Of a DNA stretch of 64,000 nucleotides, positions 1-12,932 are shown piece after piece. Both the position numbers and the translations under genes were made by a program. Origin of the DNA: Lepeophtheirus salmonis. Taxonomy: Eukaryota > Arthropoda > Copepoda > Siphonostomatoida > Caligidae. The stretch lies in assembly GCF_016086655.4 (NCBI RefSeq), contig NC_052137.2:38832007-38896006 (forward strand). The letters run 5' to 3'. The notes under the pieces are model-generated. The model was not told where the DNA came from. It worked only from the letters and a program-made list of their open reading frames with translations, and made no database searches. How positions within the stretch are numbered: position 1 is the stretch's first letter; every line of letters begins with the position of its first letter.

Positions 1-3000
1 ATACTTTTATGCATCGACTCCTTCAGAAACATCTCATACTACTTAGATAAGTTTGGTAAAGGACTACGTGAGTAATAAATTTTCAATTTGCTCTGTTTTG
101 CCAAAATATATAATGTATAAATAACATGTCTATAATATTCATTAAGAATCTGTATAATGATCTACAAGTAAGTAGGATGTTTGTATTTTAGTATTTTTTT
201 AACTTTTCTAAAGGACCCTGAACCTCTACCTTTACAGCTGTTCTGAATATGTTAAATAATTCGGAGGATATGTCTGGCATTAATGTAATTGCTTAATTTT
301 ATATGTTAGAGGGAGTTTGAGGAAGAGCTCTAAAGGTAGTTTTTGTAAAAAAAAAGAGATATTTGTATAAAATAGAAAAAGAAAAACGTTTCTTGCGTGT
401 GCTCTTTCATTTTTTTGCCATTATTTAGTAGACCTTCCTCTGAAGTAAGCAGTCTCGCCTACATTTGGTGTAAATTACTTTAAAATTCATAATAAATACA
501 TATAGATATATTTATTCAAATCTAATTATAATAGCATCCCAACTCAAATATTATTTTAAATGTGGAGGGTTCTTTTCTTTCTAGGAGTGATTCATTCCCC
601 CTCCAAAGAACATCAACAACATATAAGTGGCAGCTGATAGTAATAAAGGTCTTAATTCAGTAATAATATAATCTCGATCCCACATTCTCCTCCGGCTCAT
701 TTTTTCTCTACAAAAATAACATTCTTAAGTCATACCTCTTATCCTAAATGCTCAAATAGAGGTGTTCACAGAGAAGAGGCTCTTACCACGGTGTCATAAT
801 TAGAGGAGGCGTTATGGGATTATGCCTAGAGTTTTCTTCGTCGTTATTTAGAATCAAGAACCGCAGTGAGATTGATTTGATCCAATCCAGTTCAATCCCA
901 TTTTTCAGTCCGTAAAAAAAAGAAGGAAAATCCATCCCTTGTGACGTGGGTGTTTGTCCTTCTTTTAATTCCTCTTTGATATATTAAAATTAACTATATA
1001 ACTAAGTAAAGGTATAATATGTTCTTTTAATATTCCATTCTACTGAGAAAAAAAAAATTATATTTCTATGAAAAATTACAAGGACTGGACTGGACCGAAT
1101 AAATATGTACCCGTGCAACTTTAGTTGTCCTCCCAAACAATGTGTGTGCTCCCCAACTGAAATATAAACAAATCATAGAATTGTCATCACCTAATAAATT
1201 CTTGTACTGAACAATCTTTCATTTTTAAAATGCCCTCCATACCTGTGACAAGTGAGAAGTGTAGTTATAATATAAATGTCAAAGAATAAGTAAAAATGTT
1301 ATCTTCAGTTAGTTAACCCATCACTTCCCAAGCTCCATCTTATGTTTTTTGACAAAAAATGCAAAGTAATGACAATATATTTTTTTAGAAATTTGAAAAA
1401 AAAAGGATGAATAATTCCAAATTGCAATAAAAAAGATCAAAATTTTGACAAAAAAGATGTATTTTCGACCAAATTTGACAGCTATACTTTTATCAGAGGA
1501 CTTCCACCCCCTAGTTGATACCCTGGATTTAACACTATTGATGCAGCTTAAGACCTAACAAGTTTAATGTCATCTCATAACTCTACAAGATAAACAACAA
1601 AAACGAATACAGTAAAAGGGTTTTCAAAGAAAGAAGCAGACTACAATTGTTCTGTTGTCTATGAATACGGACTGCAGATGGACTAGATCTTATTTTTTAT
1701 AAATGGTATTAAAGAATTAATCCAACTACACAAGAAGAAAACGAACAGAATAACTCGTTTAAAGGGGAGATAACAAAATCTGAATGGGTTTTAATCATAT
1801 ACATGTATTGTAAATAAAAATAAATTTAATTAATTGTCAATATCAATTTATTTTGTCGTTATGTTTGTGGTGTCTGGGTGTTGTTGTCTTTGAGTCTTAT
1901 TTTTTAAAGGAACATAAACAAAATTTCCTTTGTTTCCATTCATTTAATTATTATTATTATTATTATGGTAAGCGTGGAGTAACCAGAGATGGATTTTGAA
2001 TTTAATTAATTATTCAGTCTTAGAGAAAGAAACACATTATGTAGTTAAATAAAGGGATCTTATCCAAACAAAAGGAAATCCTTAGCTTCTGTTACTACCT
2101 TATCTTCCTTTCTGTTTTTTTGATTGAATTTGGAGATGAATCAGTTGCTATTACGTTGCATGTATGTAGATACTTCCTTAATTTAAATTAATAACCAGGG
2201 AATTCGTTTCTATTATACTTTCATGTTTTATGAACATATCTAGTCTAGTATCTCAATCTTTTTGGGATTTGAAAAACTATATATTTAAAAAAAAAAAAAG
2301 CCTCATTAGTAAAGATAGTGGGTGTCATTGCATGTGTTGTTGTTGGACAAACAGGTAATCAGTTTATTATAAGTAACTTTAATAAGAATGGTAAAAACAT
2401 TGGTTGTTCATCTTTAAATATAGGACGATCGCGTTTGTGTCTTAACTCCCTGAGTTTTCTTTGAAGAGTACTCAGGAGTTGATTGTGAGCTAGATACATA
2501 TATTAAATAATTAAAAGTGTAAATTGCTTTCTTGAGCCATATGTTTAAAAAAAAAAGTGACCGTTCATTTGGAGTCATTATTATTGGGTTCGAATTGTAG
2601 AAGAGAGGCTATTATTGTTCTTTAAAGTCGTCAATTAATTCGATTCTCTCCCCCCCTCCATATGTTTTATAGCTTGTTACATACCTAAGTAAAAATTATT
2701 GATTTCATTTTTAAATTTTTAAACTAAAAAATAACGAAGGGAGAGGCCTTGTGCCCAATAATTTTTTTTAATGGTGAATTAGGCAGTTAAGGTCGTTGCA
2801 ATGATCAGAGTAAAAAGGAATGAAATGTCAGTCGTCAAATTAAAAAAAAATATTTCCCCCCCCCCTAGAAAAATCTTTACACGGCCTGTTGTGGCTTGGG
2901 TTGAATAATTTTTTCTTAATGGTTAGTCTTCAATAGTTACTCTATTACTCTATTTTGACATAAAATTTGAAGAAAATATCCCAGTTCCCTAGAAAAATCC

Positions 3001-4250
3001 TAACGCTGGCCCTACAGCCAGCTTCCTTATATAACAAATCAGCCCCCCTAACTAAACTGTGACTACTGTGGCACTTGGTAAAAGTAAATTAGACTCATTG
3101 TATTTTTGCTTGATTGTGAGGATATTTCTATTTTGCAGGGAGATACTAATTGTCTAAAAACATGACTAATAATACTTTCAAGTAAAATATTAGTCTTAAA
3201 ATGTTTGTCATTTGTTCTTGCTGGTATGGTAAATGTCTTTATTCATAGACAAAGATAGACTCAAAAACTTATTTACCTAGCTTATTCCTCAAATTATTTA
3301 AGTTGATTTAGTCTTTTTTCACTGTTTCTTTAATCTATTGTCATAGGTCAAGTATCTAATATGTGAAGAGTTCTTTGTCTCTGATAATAATCCTGTTGAA
3401 TTATGAATAAAATATTTTGAGGAAAAAATAATGTCATCAAATATTGAGTCATATGAAATTACCCCACAATGAACATGACTAATTGAACCTCAGAAAGATA
3501 TCACGCAGTAGGAACAAAATGCATTTCTTGCCATATTTCCAAGGCATTTCCGTCTTTTACTTTACTTATGTCTACATTATTTTCCACAGTTAAACACACA
3601 CACACACAAAATCCGAGAATGTGTAATATATATATTTAGACAAATACAGCCTCACGAGTGTTTTTATATATTTGTAGAATGTACATTTCCATGTTATATT
3701 CAACATAAAGAAAGATTGAAAAAATTGATAGTCACTCTTTTCCAGACACAAAAAACCATCGTAGTTCATATATGTATGTTGTATATATTATAACAATAAT
3801 TGACAGACTAAGAAAGAAAATACTTAATCTGAGAGACGTTTGTATGAATGGTTTAAAGATAAAGGAGAAAAAAAGAAAAAGAAAAAAGTGGACAAAAAAA
3901 TCAAATTTAAAAGTATTTATAAATACACTCTTTGAAGCGCAGCTTAATTACTGATGGTGTGAGAAAAAAATAGATTATTTTCCTGTCAATTATTATTTAT
4001 ACATTTGTACGAAGAAAAATGATACAAAAATGAAAATCGTTTGTAATACAAATGAAACGTCTTTGAAATAAAAAGAAGCTCTGCTCCCATGGGATCGCTT
4101 CTACGAGTCACTTATGTTAGATATGTTTAAAAGACCTCCTAGAAGAAATAAACCTTTGTTCTCTTTGTAATAGTTATTGTTGTTGTTTTTATAACCATTT
4201 GTAAGATATTACCTGTTTCATTTGGTTTGATTGATCTATAATTTGCATTA
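1..4250. other. Gene-free AT-rich stretch
   Basis: No reading frame with coding character is visible on either strand. The only long open frame (3772-3954) is lysine-rich and made of A-runs. The stretch holds a short CA microsatellite near 3595-3608 and many A or T runs of 8-12. Apart from the dispersed-repeat copy at 847-1110, I see nothing supportable. Confidence 0.7.
847..1110 (+). repeat. Dispersed repeat, copy 1 (GACTGGACCGAATAAAT family)
   Basis: A block containing AAAATCCATCCC, then TGTGACGT, then TTTGTCCTT recurs at 53885-53935 with the same order and spacing. Its right edge has the motif GACTGGACCGAATAAAT, which also occurs at 9653-9667 and, slightly changed, at 55280-55296. The boundaries are not sharp and no terminal repeats or target duplications were found, so the class of repeat is unknown. 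Confidence 0.45.
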
Positions 4251-4760
4251 TAGGGATGCACCAATAAGCAACCTGTCCGATTACCGATTAATTGGGCATT
4301 GTTAATCCACCTATTCATACATATTTACCAAATTACTTTTTTTAGAATGACCTTTTTTTTTTAAAGTTCAGGCCTTTTTTAAACCTTTTCTTTGACTTTG
4401 TCAATATATGATACGCCTGAAAGTACTTTTGATGAAAAATGTATATATATTTTTTTCAAAAGACCCTCCATGTTTGTTTTTGCACAAATCCGAACAAAGT
4501 CCGAACTATCAAGCCAGTCTTTCATTTATTACGACTCCAATAGTCCCCATAGAGACAGGCCTAACTGATGCATTGCCCTATTCTCTTAAAGATCCACATT
4601 TTACTTTTGTTAGGAATGTTATCCTTCATTTTCTGATAAATGAAATATATGAACGTTCATATTAGGTTTTTTTTTTTAAATTGCAACATTTTTCGATGAT
4701 TTATAATTTGGCAAAAACGGCCGATTATCGATTATATTCAGATTAATCGGTGGATACCTA
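4251..4760. mobile_element. 510-bp MITE with TAGGGATGCACC-type ends
   Basis: The left end TAGGGATGCACCAATAAGCA and the reverse complement of the right end, TAGGTATCCACCGATTAATC, form imperfect inverted repeats. Sub-terminal segments rich in CGATTA and ATCGG continue the complementarity for about 40 bp. Ends of the form TAGGGATGCACCGATTA are known from non-autonomous hAT-like elements of animals, but I could not find a clean 8-bp duplication. The 85-codon open frame inside (4408-4665) has no recognisable domain and is probably fortuitous. Confidence 0.6.
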
Positions 4761-4879
4761 ATACATGATATACATTGCAAACCTTGTAAAAGAGCCACCT
4801 GTATTAAGTATCCCGTTGCACTAAGCGGCATATAAATTTTACATTTATAATGGTTAAATGAAACATGGTAAAAGGGGCC

Positions 4880-4935
4880 TACTGCACTAAGCTGTCACTT
4901 TTCAGTTGTCCTTGCCTGACTGCTTAATACATGTT
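4880..4935 (-). repeat. Short dispersed repeat, inverted copy
   Basis: The minus strand reads GTATTAAGCAGTCAGGCAAG followed by an AACTGAAAA motif. A matching block in plus orientation lies at 18832-18890 (GTATTAAGTGGTCAGGCAAA, then AACTGAAAA). Only about 35-50 bp align by eye, so this may be the conserved core of a larger decayed element. Confidence 0.35.
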
Positions 4936-6344
4936 TAACTTATAAAAAATAATGGGACTACCCACTATTTATCCGAGTTATTAGGCGTCGACAAACAGAC
5001 AGAAAAACTTTGCTTTAATAATCAGATGTGCACTCCTTTTTAAAAAAAAATATTACGCACTTGCTCATTGCTATTTCCTAGAACAAGTAGTCTTGCAGCT
5101 GTAAGATATAAACATTCAAAAATAAGACAAACAAACACACTTTGTATATACAAAGAAGCTGAAGATGCTCCCTTTTCTTTTTCAATCTGACGCACATGCA
5201 TGATGTTAAATTGTTTTTCTTAGATCAAATAGGCGCAAATAAGATATTAAATGCACACTCAAAAATGAATTATTGACAAACATCCAGACAAACTTTGTTT
5301 ATTAATATATATGTATTATTTAGTATGAATCTTACGTAGGTCATAATAGCACTTTGTAACTTTATTTTTATAATCATTTAAATCAGAAAAATGTCTGCGA
5401 ATAAATTGAGGACTGATGTTTAAAAATAAATATTATGTACTTTACATACCTACACATGTATATTCATGCTTAAGATACTAAAACAGCTTGAAGTAAGTCA
5501 AAGGAACGTAAAATTTCCAACATAAATCTTTTTTTTTTTGTTGTAGCTCTATATATATATATAATGTATAAAAAAAGATTTGTCTTCATCAACCCTGTAC
5601 AAAAGGATTTAATCACTCATTGAATCCACCCCCTCCAAAAAAAATAAAAATAGAATAATCCTTATTAATTACGAATTAATTGTAATAATTAACCTGAAGT
5701 TAACTCCCTTGAGTATTGACAAATTCATATATACATAATTTAATATTCTCGGAGTAGAATGGAGAACAGGTAAAAAATTTGTTAAAGAAAAAAATTACAG
5801 CAAGATTTGGTCAAATATACAAAACACATAGAATTTGCCTCGCTAATTTTTTTATAAAATATCTTATTAAATTTTATTATAAAGAGTAAAGACGAAAGAA
5901 TTTTTAGTTTGTTAAATGCAAGATATTCCATAGAGATTCCAATTACTTTGAGACCTTCCTTTAAATTAGTAGAAAAATAAATAAAAATAACGAACATAAA
6001 AATTGCTCCTTCAGGTTCAAAGAACTCTTAAGAAAGGTAATTTTACATATTATGTATTTATAATATATATATATATACGTACACACTTTTGTGAAGATTC
6101 TTTAATCGTGGATGATCAAATAAAGGGGAATAAAATGTCTTGTAATTTTGTAATAAAAGTGCAAATTAATGAGTGACTAAGAAATGTTGTTAATTTAATT
6201 TGACATTAAATCATTGGAAATAATAATTAATACATATGTATATTAATAAAGAAAAATAGGTACAGATGTTTGTTACAAAGTCATTTTTGAAGTCTGACTT
6301 TACTGTGTTAGTTACAATGTTTTGTTTAAGCCAGGGGTACAGAG
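4936..6344. other. Gene-free AT-rich stretch
   Basis: Only A/T-rich sequence with short AT microsatellites (about 5552-5563 and 6063-6076). The 71-codon minus-strand frame at 5782-5997 has low-complexity composition and no homology that I recognise. Confidence 0.6.
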
Positions 6345-6905
6345 TCGTGGAATTGGACAAATTTGTACCAACGCCGGTTACGAAAATTATTATAATCTAA
6401 GGCTTACAATGAGTGTTCGTAAAGTTCTTTTCTAAATGGTTATAAATTATATGTACAAAGTACTTTGAAAGTTAAAAATTTCACAAATTTTCAGCGTGCT
6501 ATTATGTTGCGTAGAGCAAAGCCACTAGCCATGTTAGTTCATTACTTAGTCTTGTGAATAGTCAATTTCATCAGAGTAAAGAGTAATGCCGCAGTGAGAA
6601 TTTGTTAGTATTGTTGTTCCTCGGTTACGACTGCATAAATTATGTTCATAAACTTATGAATATATTAGCAATATATACGTAGATTTGGACCCATTTCATT
6701 TATTGTTCATCTTATCAAATATCTTGTATTCCAAAGATTTTCTATATAACTGACACTATTATTTACCACATATAAAAACCCAGGTATACCTATAAATTAA
6801 ATCTTTATTTATTATCTATATAATGTGTGTTGGAGTAAGAGTCATTGTCATTCAATATACTAAAGTCGGAGTCGGGCATTTTATGTATCAACTACGTTGC
6901 CTTGG
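6345..6905 (+). repeat. Dispersed repeat R1, copy A
   Basis: This block aligns along its length with the reverse complement of 48680-49325. Shared anchors in order are AGTTCATTACTTAGTC, GAATAGTCAAT, a TTCCT(T/C)GGTTACGA motif, CATAAACTTATGAAT, and GGGCATTTTATGTATCAACT near the right edge (GGGCATTTTATTCATCAACT in the other copy). Identity looks like about 70-75% with indels. No open frame or clear terminal inverted repeat is seen. It could be a SINE or a non-autonomous DNA element. Confidence 0.6.
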
Positions 6906-7149
6906 TTTAAACACCCCAGTATTCAGACTAGTTTAAACACTAAATTTCTTCATAAATAGTTATATTTTTCTATTTTTTGCTAACGAAAATCTTGATGAAC
7001 AGTCAAGTAATAATGAGTACAAATTATAAGACATATTATTATTGACTTAAAATAATATAATTTCTATCGAAGGAGGTGTTAAAATGTGTAAACATTTTTT
7101 CAATCTGAGGAATTGAAAATTTTTATTTGAAAGATGGACATAATGGGTT

Positions 7150-7960
7150 AACATCTAAAAACTGCAAGACTACATGGAAAGAACAATGTAGCAACGAGGG
7201 TGTGTAGACATAGCACATTATATTAAAAAAAAAAGACAGATAAAGTACATGTATACAAATTTGTCTGTCTGTTTGCTCATTTGTCTGAGTAGTGCTCATT
7301 TTTAACAACGAGCGTGTAGCTAAAGCTTAGTGCCTCATATAAATAATAGGTACATATCGAGAGTTGAGAGCCTAATATTTATTTTATAGAATGAAGTTTG
7401 GAAACTCCTTTCTTCCATGCTAAATAATAGTATTTTTTATTTTTTTTACAATATGAAAAATATATTTCAACTATCTGAATTTCTTTGTTTTGAAGTTTTA
7501 ACCCTTAAAATTAGACTAATTTTTGAGTTTCAACAATTTGACCCTCAATTTTCAATATATAAATGAAGATTAATCGAATGTGACTTTAGATAAGGTTAGG
7601 AACAAGCGTTTAAAGCTAAAGCTATGCGCCTCATATTCAAAAATAAATATAAAGGGGATGTCATTTATTTAGTTTGTAAATCCTATGCATTTTTTAGCGT
7701 ACGGATTTTGTTTTTGTTGTCCATTTGATGGATGTTTTTTTTTTTTCTCAAGCTGTCCTCATTATTCAAGAGATAATATCAAAGTATTAAGTAACTACGT
7801 GAGAGTGTGCTCATGAGAAATGGAGATTAACTCTGATGATTTGTTGGTATGAGTTATTTTCTATATTAATAAAGTAAATTAATATTGATGAGGCAACGTT
7901 TGTCTATTCGTAACCGCTTAATAAAGCCTGGCACTACTACCAATAATCAATATTATTCAT
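7150..7960 (+). mobile_element. Decayed Helitron-like cluster
   Basis: Several copies of a GTAGCAACGAGCGTGTGTAG-like motif (near 7187, 7300 and 7606) precede the segment AAGTAACTACGTGAGAGTGT at 7789-7808, which recurs at about 19290 and 43430. The right side ends in CCTGGCACTACTACCAATA, a decayed version of the CCGGGTACTACCACTAG terminus seen at 43573. In sharper copies in this window those ends are bordered by A at the left and T at the right, the Helitron insertion signature. Here neither end is intact, so limits are approximate. Confidence 0.45.
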
Positions 7961-9540
7961 TACAAAAGGTAAAATACGAAAACAAAACTGACTTGTTTTT
8001 AAATCAAATTTCTCAAATATTGAAAAATATAAATATCTGTATTTGCAGTTCTAACAAATATTAAAAACTGTAAGACCGTTCCTATTATTTGCTTATTGAA
8101 ATCGTAAACAATGTCAGGCGCAAAAATTTCATAAAATTATGGAAATAAACATAAATTAAGAAAAAAGTTGAGTGATTTATTTAATTGAACAAATAAATAA
8201 AACTTTGTGCTCGTATTATATGTAATAACAATTAGAAAAGTGTACTTTTAACAACAAGGAAGTCCTTGAAAAACACAAACAATATATATGAAGTTGATTT
8301 TTTAATGAAGAGCCAAAAGTTTTTAATTTTTTTAAAATATCAATGATGGTTTTTATGTACGAGCATCAATGTAGTTAAATACATCATGTTCAGATGAGCT
8401 TCTTCTTTTTTTTTTTACATTTGCTTCAAGTATTTTAAAATTGTTTGAATGAATTACAAAAATCCAACTTCAAAAATATGAAATTATAATCGATAAATTA
8501 AATTAAAGTTTACATATTATAAACACTGTATTAAGGCTTATATTAGGGATTACCGTACAGGATTGATCCGGATTTTAAACCTTTCCTGGAACTCTTAAAT
8601 TTAATTATTGATAATTTTAGCTTCCTTTATATAATTTATTCAATAAAAAGTTAAATACCCATTGCGAATTCAGTGCAAATGGTGTGCATCGACAATTTTT
8701 TTTTACTCAACGTAGCACTTGTAAAGAACCTTATTTGACCTTTTAATACTGGAAACATGGATTAATTTGGGATGTTTCACGAAGGTAACCCATGAGATAA
8801 AAAGTCCTGAACTTCTCACATAGATGGGGCTTAAAAAAATCAAGTATTTTTCAGTTATTACGAACTTTCAAAGGACAGCTGTAAAAATTTCACGATAATC
8901 TGTTTTTAGTGTTTAGTGTTTTTACTTTTACTAATTGTCACACAAATTTTGTTATTTCCAAAAGAATGTATAAACACAATTTCGTGTTTTAATTTTACAC
9001 TGCTTCTTGATGGTAAAAAATACCACTCAAGCAATGTCCATAAAAGTTTTATGGAACTCGTTCCATTTAGCAAATCATAATAATATTAAAAAAAGCCAAT
9101 TTTTAACAGGGAAAAAAATTGTTCTCTTTCTTAAGTCCAAAACTTTTGAGCCCATCTTTTATGTGGTCGTTTAGCTTAAAATTTATTGTCGGCCCGCAAC
9201 TCTTGAGTGTGTTTAGTAGAATCTTCCAAAGATTGAATTACTTTATGTAGCCAAATATCAAATTTTATGATATGATACATAAAAACTAAATTTCGTAACG
9301 CAAAATATTGTAAAACCCATAATTAGTATTGTCATAACGTCATTGAGGGTATTTTTCCTCTTTTTAATTATTTGGTTATATAATAGAATAAATTATTCAA
9401 CTAAGCAAAAAAAAAAGAAAAAAATCGTATTATTTTGCATTATAATGAACACATTAACAGTTTTTTTTCATGATATGTGCATTGGTCTGGTTACATCTCT
9501 AATGTATCTTATTTGGTTTAATAATCCATCGATATATTAT
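7961..9540. other. Gene-free AT-rich stretch
   Basis: Nothing supportable: no coding frame, no terminal repeats, no tandem structure beyond short T and A runs. Confidence 0.6.
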
Positions 9541-9548
9541 GAAAAGTT

Positions 9549-9667
9549 CCACGGACCGACGGTTCTAGGGACCGGATCTAAGGACTGGCAGTCCTAAGGA
9601 TTGGGTTAGAGGATTGGCATTTCTAAGTACTGGATCCTGCGACGGGACAAGATTGGACCGAATAAAT
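9549..9667. repeat. Degenerate GC-richer tandem repeat
   Basis: About seven variations on a 13-16 bp theme (GGACCGGATCTAAG, GGACTGGCAGTCCTAAG, GATTGGGTTAGAG, GATTGGCATTTCTAAG, TACTGGATCCTG) follow each other without spacers and end in GATTGGACCGAATAAATA. Unit length alternates, so it is an imperfect minisatellite. The last unit links it to the family at 847-1110. It stands out against the surrounding AT-rich DNA. Confidence 0.55.
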
Positions 9668-9671
9668 AAGG

Positions 9672-9949
9672 CAGGGGAGTTCGCAGGATTATATTTGGGG
9701 GAGGGGGTACTTAGTTTTTGGATTTTTTTTGAAAAACATCCAATAACAAAACTTTTTATAAAATAATTTCAAAAATTAAATTTTTGCGGGAAGAAATCAC
9801 AAATCCTATTTACAAAAAATTATTATTTTTTTGATTTTTTTTTCAAAAATCTATGAATGTTCACAAAAAGTTATATTTTTCCCGAACAATTTAATTTCAA
9901 AAATAAAATAAATTATAAAATTCCAGCCCACATCCTGCGGACTCTTTTG
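9672..9949. mobile_element. Small fold-back element with CGCAGGAT ends
   Basis: The left end is CAGGGGAGTTCGCAGGAT followed by a G-rich block; the reverse complement of the right end gives GAGTCCGCAGGATG then GGGCTGG. Between them is T- and A-rich DNA with repeated TTTCAAAAAT motifs like the interior of the larger elements at 24144 and 31798. I place it in the same family, defined by ends resembling CAGGGGCGTCCGCAGG. Confidence 0.5.
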
Positions 9950-10730
9950 TAACACTTCACTACCCCTAATACATACAATTTATCACTTGCAACCCCTTTA
10001 AACAACCAAAAAGTAAAAAAAAAAAATAATGTCCAACCATAATTTACATTCTAAATTTGGAAAATATTCACACTCACAATGAATTTGATAACACTCGATT
10101 AAATACTTTACACACCCATTTTTAACAAAAAATAAGTAAATAAAAAAGATCAAAAAGATTTAAAATACACATTATTCGTTATTATTCCATCCATCAAACC
10201 AATTTAAAAGAAAACAAAAGACAATACTACCCAAAAAGGAGGAATGAACTGAATACACACGTATTATTTACCTCAAAATTCCAGTTTGAATGGTCTATTC
10301 TGTGTATTTAAAACTATAATAACACGAAGTAGGCTCAAAAGTCGATGATTATATAATTCATGTAATGGATACAAGAAGAATCTCTATATAATGTATCATT
10401 TTCCATCCTTGTCCTAAAATGACATAACCAAAAAAGAATGTTAATACTAAATAATGACATGAATAAATGGGAAGTTTTGTTATTGTTTTTTTGTTATATA
10501 TTATGTGTACAACATAGCTAAGGACATAATATATATAGGTGAGTGGAGGATATCTATCACTTTTTGATGTTGAAAGAAGGAAAAAACGATCTACCTATTA
10601 CATCAGAGATATTATAATTTAACTATCTAAAAAAAAGTTTAGAGATTATTGCACAGTTTGGTAAACCATTACTATAGTGATATATAAATAAACAGGCTTT
10701 GTTTTTATTCCATGTTTCTACGTGAAAAAG
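9950..10730. other. Gene-free AT-rich stretch
   Basis: No coding frame, terminal repeat or RNA signature recognised. Confidence 0.6.
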
Positions 10731-10739
10731 GTCAGAGCA

Positions 10740-11128
10740 CCCACCAAAATGAGGACACATGAGGTGTTAGTGCCGATAAAGCTGCAGAGATTGTTAGCAT
10801 CTTCATCCAGACTGCCTTCAGCATCAATTAGTCAATTACAGTCACATACATCCAAGAAGAGCCATAATTTATAACAATATGGCCGACTTCTGACCTTCCT
10901 CCACGTGCCCCTCCTCCAGCCTTGATTTCAGCCCCCTGGACTTTGTAGTTTGATAAAGTCTTTGCGAAGAATATATCCCGCACCTCTCTTACAAATTTGG
11001 ATTCACAACGTATTGCCATCATGACAGTGTTGTACGCCATGGACACAGCTTTTATCGTTAAGAGCTGCCAATATGTTAGCCGGCGTGTCAAGGCTGTTAT
11101 TGCTTGTGAAGGAGTATCTATTAATTAA
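10740..11128 (+). pseudogene. mariner/Tc1-type transposase, C-terminal remnant
   Basis: Cut-and-paste transposase fossil. Reading plus-strand frames in order gives HTSKK (just after the second catalytic Asp in the family), then a stretch like the usual MxxFWPxxxxPPSSPDLNPLDF motif. The third catalytic Asp is in SPLDFVV at 10930-10950. After a one-base frame change there is an uninterrupted C-terminus from 10952 to the stop at 11126-11128 (about 58 residues: DKVFAKNISRTS through VKAVIACEGVSIN). The usual family ending is GGHIE or similar. The second Asp itself is not recognisable. The 87-codon minus-strand frame at 10828-11091 is only the shadow of this remnant. No terminal inverted repeats were found. 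Confidence 0.75.
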
Positions 11129-12450
11129 AAAGTAATAAGACTATCGACGCCATTTTGATAACAACAGCAGCAAGAGCAAAAAGACGACAGTTCCAAGTCT
11201 AAAAAAAAGAATGAACAAAATATTTTAACGATATATCCAACTTTATAAAAAAGTGATTTACTATAAAATTATTATATATTTTTAAAAATGTATCAACTTC
11301 TAATCAATATTATGAATAATTCTGGTTCACGATTTTTGGTACAGTGATACCCCTATTTATGTATGTAGAACATGTTGCCAACGTTTCATATTAATAAGAG
11401 TTGCGCAATTTTTTTTATTGTTGATCAAGTACCTGCTAGTGTATTTCGGATTATTTTTTAAAAATCAAAATTGAGATCATAAGAAATTCAAATATTCTTA
11501 TTTTGACTTCATTTTTGGAATCCTCACAATTCAAAATAGTCAAGTAGCAAATTTCAAAAGGTTAGCCATTTTGGATAAAAAAACATGCAAAAAAAAAAAA
11601 GTCGCGTTTAGTAAAAAGACATTAAAGCGATGTTGAAAATTTTGGTCTGAGACGAGTATCTATATCTCCGAAACGACTCAAAGTTATGTTTTGACAATTT
11701 CCACACTTAATTTACTCATGAATTTGAGCTTGTGTGCCAAAAATCATCCAAATATGAAGGGTTGTGTGACATATCCTTATTGATTTGACATGGAATGACC
11801 CTGCTGCATGTTTGGGCTCGTCACTCTGTAGTGGTGTGACGGTACTCACACATTTAAAACGGAAATTTACAAAACTGATGCTAGAACCGGTACAAGCAGG
11901 TACATTACTTCTTCAACAAAATGTGCCAGCCGTTTACTTAACCCCTTAAATTTCTCATACCTTTCCTATTCTAAACAATATTATCCAATAAAAAAACATT
12001 TTACAATAGCCCCCACTCTAAAGTAAAATTCTGCAAACGCCCTCTAAGTGCATGCCAAATGGCCTTAACTACTTTTTTAATTCTTATTTTTAAGCAAAAA
12101 AGTATGTAAAGTACTCATATACCAATTGTTGTATTTGTACCAAAGCTGGTACACAAATATTGTTAATATAACAACACTTGTGCATAGGCCACAATAAAGG
12201 TCGAAGCATAGCATATATGTCTATACAAATATACATATATATGTATAGATGCAAGTTTCTACCGCCACATTTGAAACGATGTGTCATATTTAAAGACATA
12301 GATATATTATATAAACCTTTTTATATACAGATAACATATTATGTAGAATCTGGACAATCAAGTTTTACTATTAAAATGTAAAGCACAAAGCAGTCTCTCT
12401 CAATTGGACAATGATCAAGTGTGTATGTCTGTGTTTTTTGTAAAATATAC
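11129..12450. other. Gene-free stretch
   Basis: Apart from the weak scrap noted at 11760-11950, nothing is supportable. Overlapping open frames on both strands at 12090-12381 come from a palindrome-like TATACATATATATGTATA run and are not coding. Confidence 0.55.
11760..11950 (+). pseudogene. Possible transposase scrap, very weak
   Basis: One plus-strand frame gives GSSLCSGVTVLTHLKRKFTK, which has the spacing of the mariner segment between the first and second catalytic Asp (usually VLGVVxSDGxVMPPxFF). The match rests on few residues and the frame is broken on both sides. It lies 1 kb upstream of a clear mariner fossil in the same orientation, but could be chance. Confidence 0.2.
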
Positions 12451-12454
12451 TTAT

Positions 12455-12600
12455 GTTAGGGTGAGGCTGGTATTACAACTGGATGGATAACGCTTAAACT
12501 TTTTTTAATACTGTGTATGTACCTAATGAATACATACATGCAATTTCATTGAAATATATTAATAGTTGCCTTGAATACATTTTCGAGTTTTTAATTGTAC
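12455..12600 (+). repeat. Dispersed repeat with TTAGGGTGAGGC end
   Basis: The segment CTTAAACTTTTTTTAATACT, GTAC(C/G)TAATGAA, CAATTTCATT aligns with 56310-56375 (CTTAACCTTTTTTTGTACTC, GGACCTAATGAA, CAATTTCATT). Its left edge TTAGGGTGAGGC at 12457-12468 is the inverse of GCCTCACCCTAA at about 14878-14889, so the two may be the outer ends of one element enclosing the mariner fossil between them. Confidence 0.45.
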
Positions 12601-12932
12601 ATAAAATATATATTTTTTTGAAAAATATATATTTTAAATTAAGATGTTATGGTTAAAAAATATTAAAACTCTTTTTTAGATAAAATACCATTTGTTACTA
12701 AAAAAAAAAAAATTGAGGAGAGTTAGTAAAAGTCTCAATATTTACTTCACTGGCTTAGAGCAATATATATGTGCATACTAGTTGTTCGAATAGTCTAGAA
12801 ATTTTATAAAAATGACAATTTCAGAGGTTTCGTAGTCATTTTTTTGTACAAATCCGGTACCAAACTTTTTGCACAATAGTTTTAGAAGGGAAGTCTGCTG
12901 TTTATGTCAGATTAAATATTCTTAAGTGGAAA

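Noticed and set aside
3772..3954. 60-codon lysine-rich open frame
   Set aside because: Produced by A-rich low-complexity sequence; no motif or coding bias.
10828..11091. 87-codon minus-strand open frame rich in Gly and Arg
   Set aside because: It is antisense to a clear mariner C-terminus on the plus strand, and its sequence has no domain of its own.
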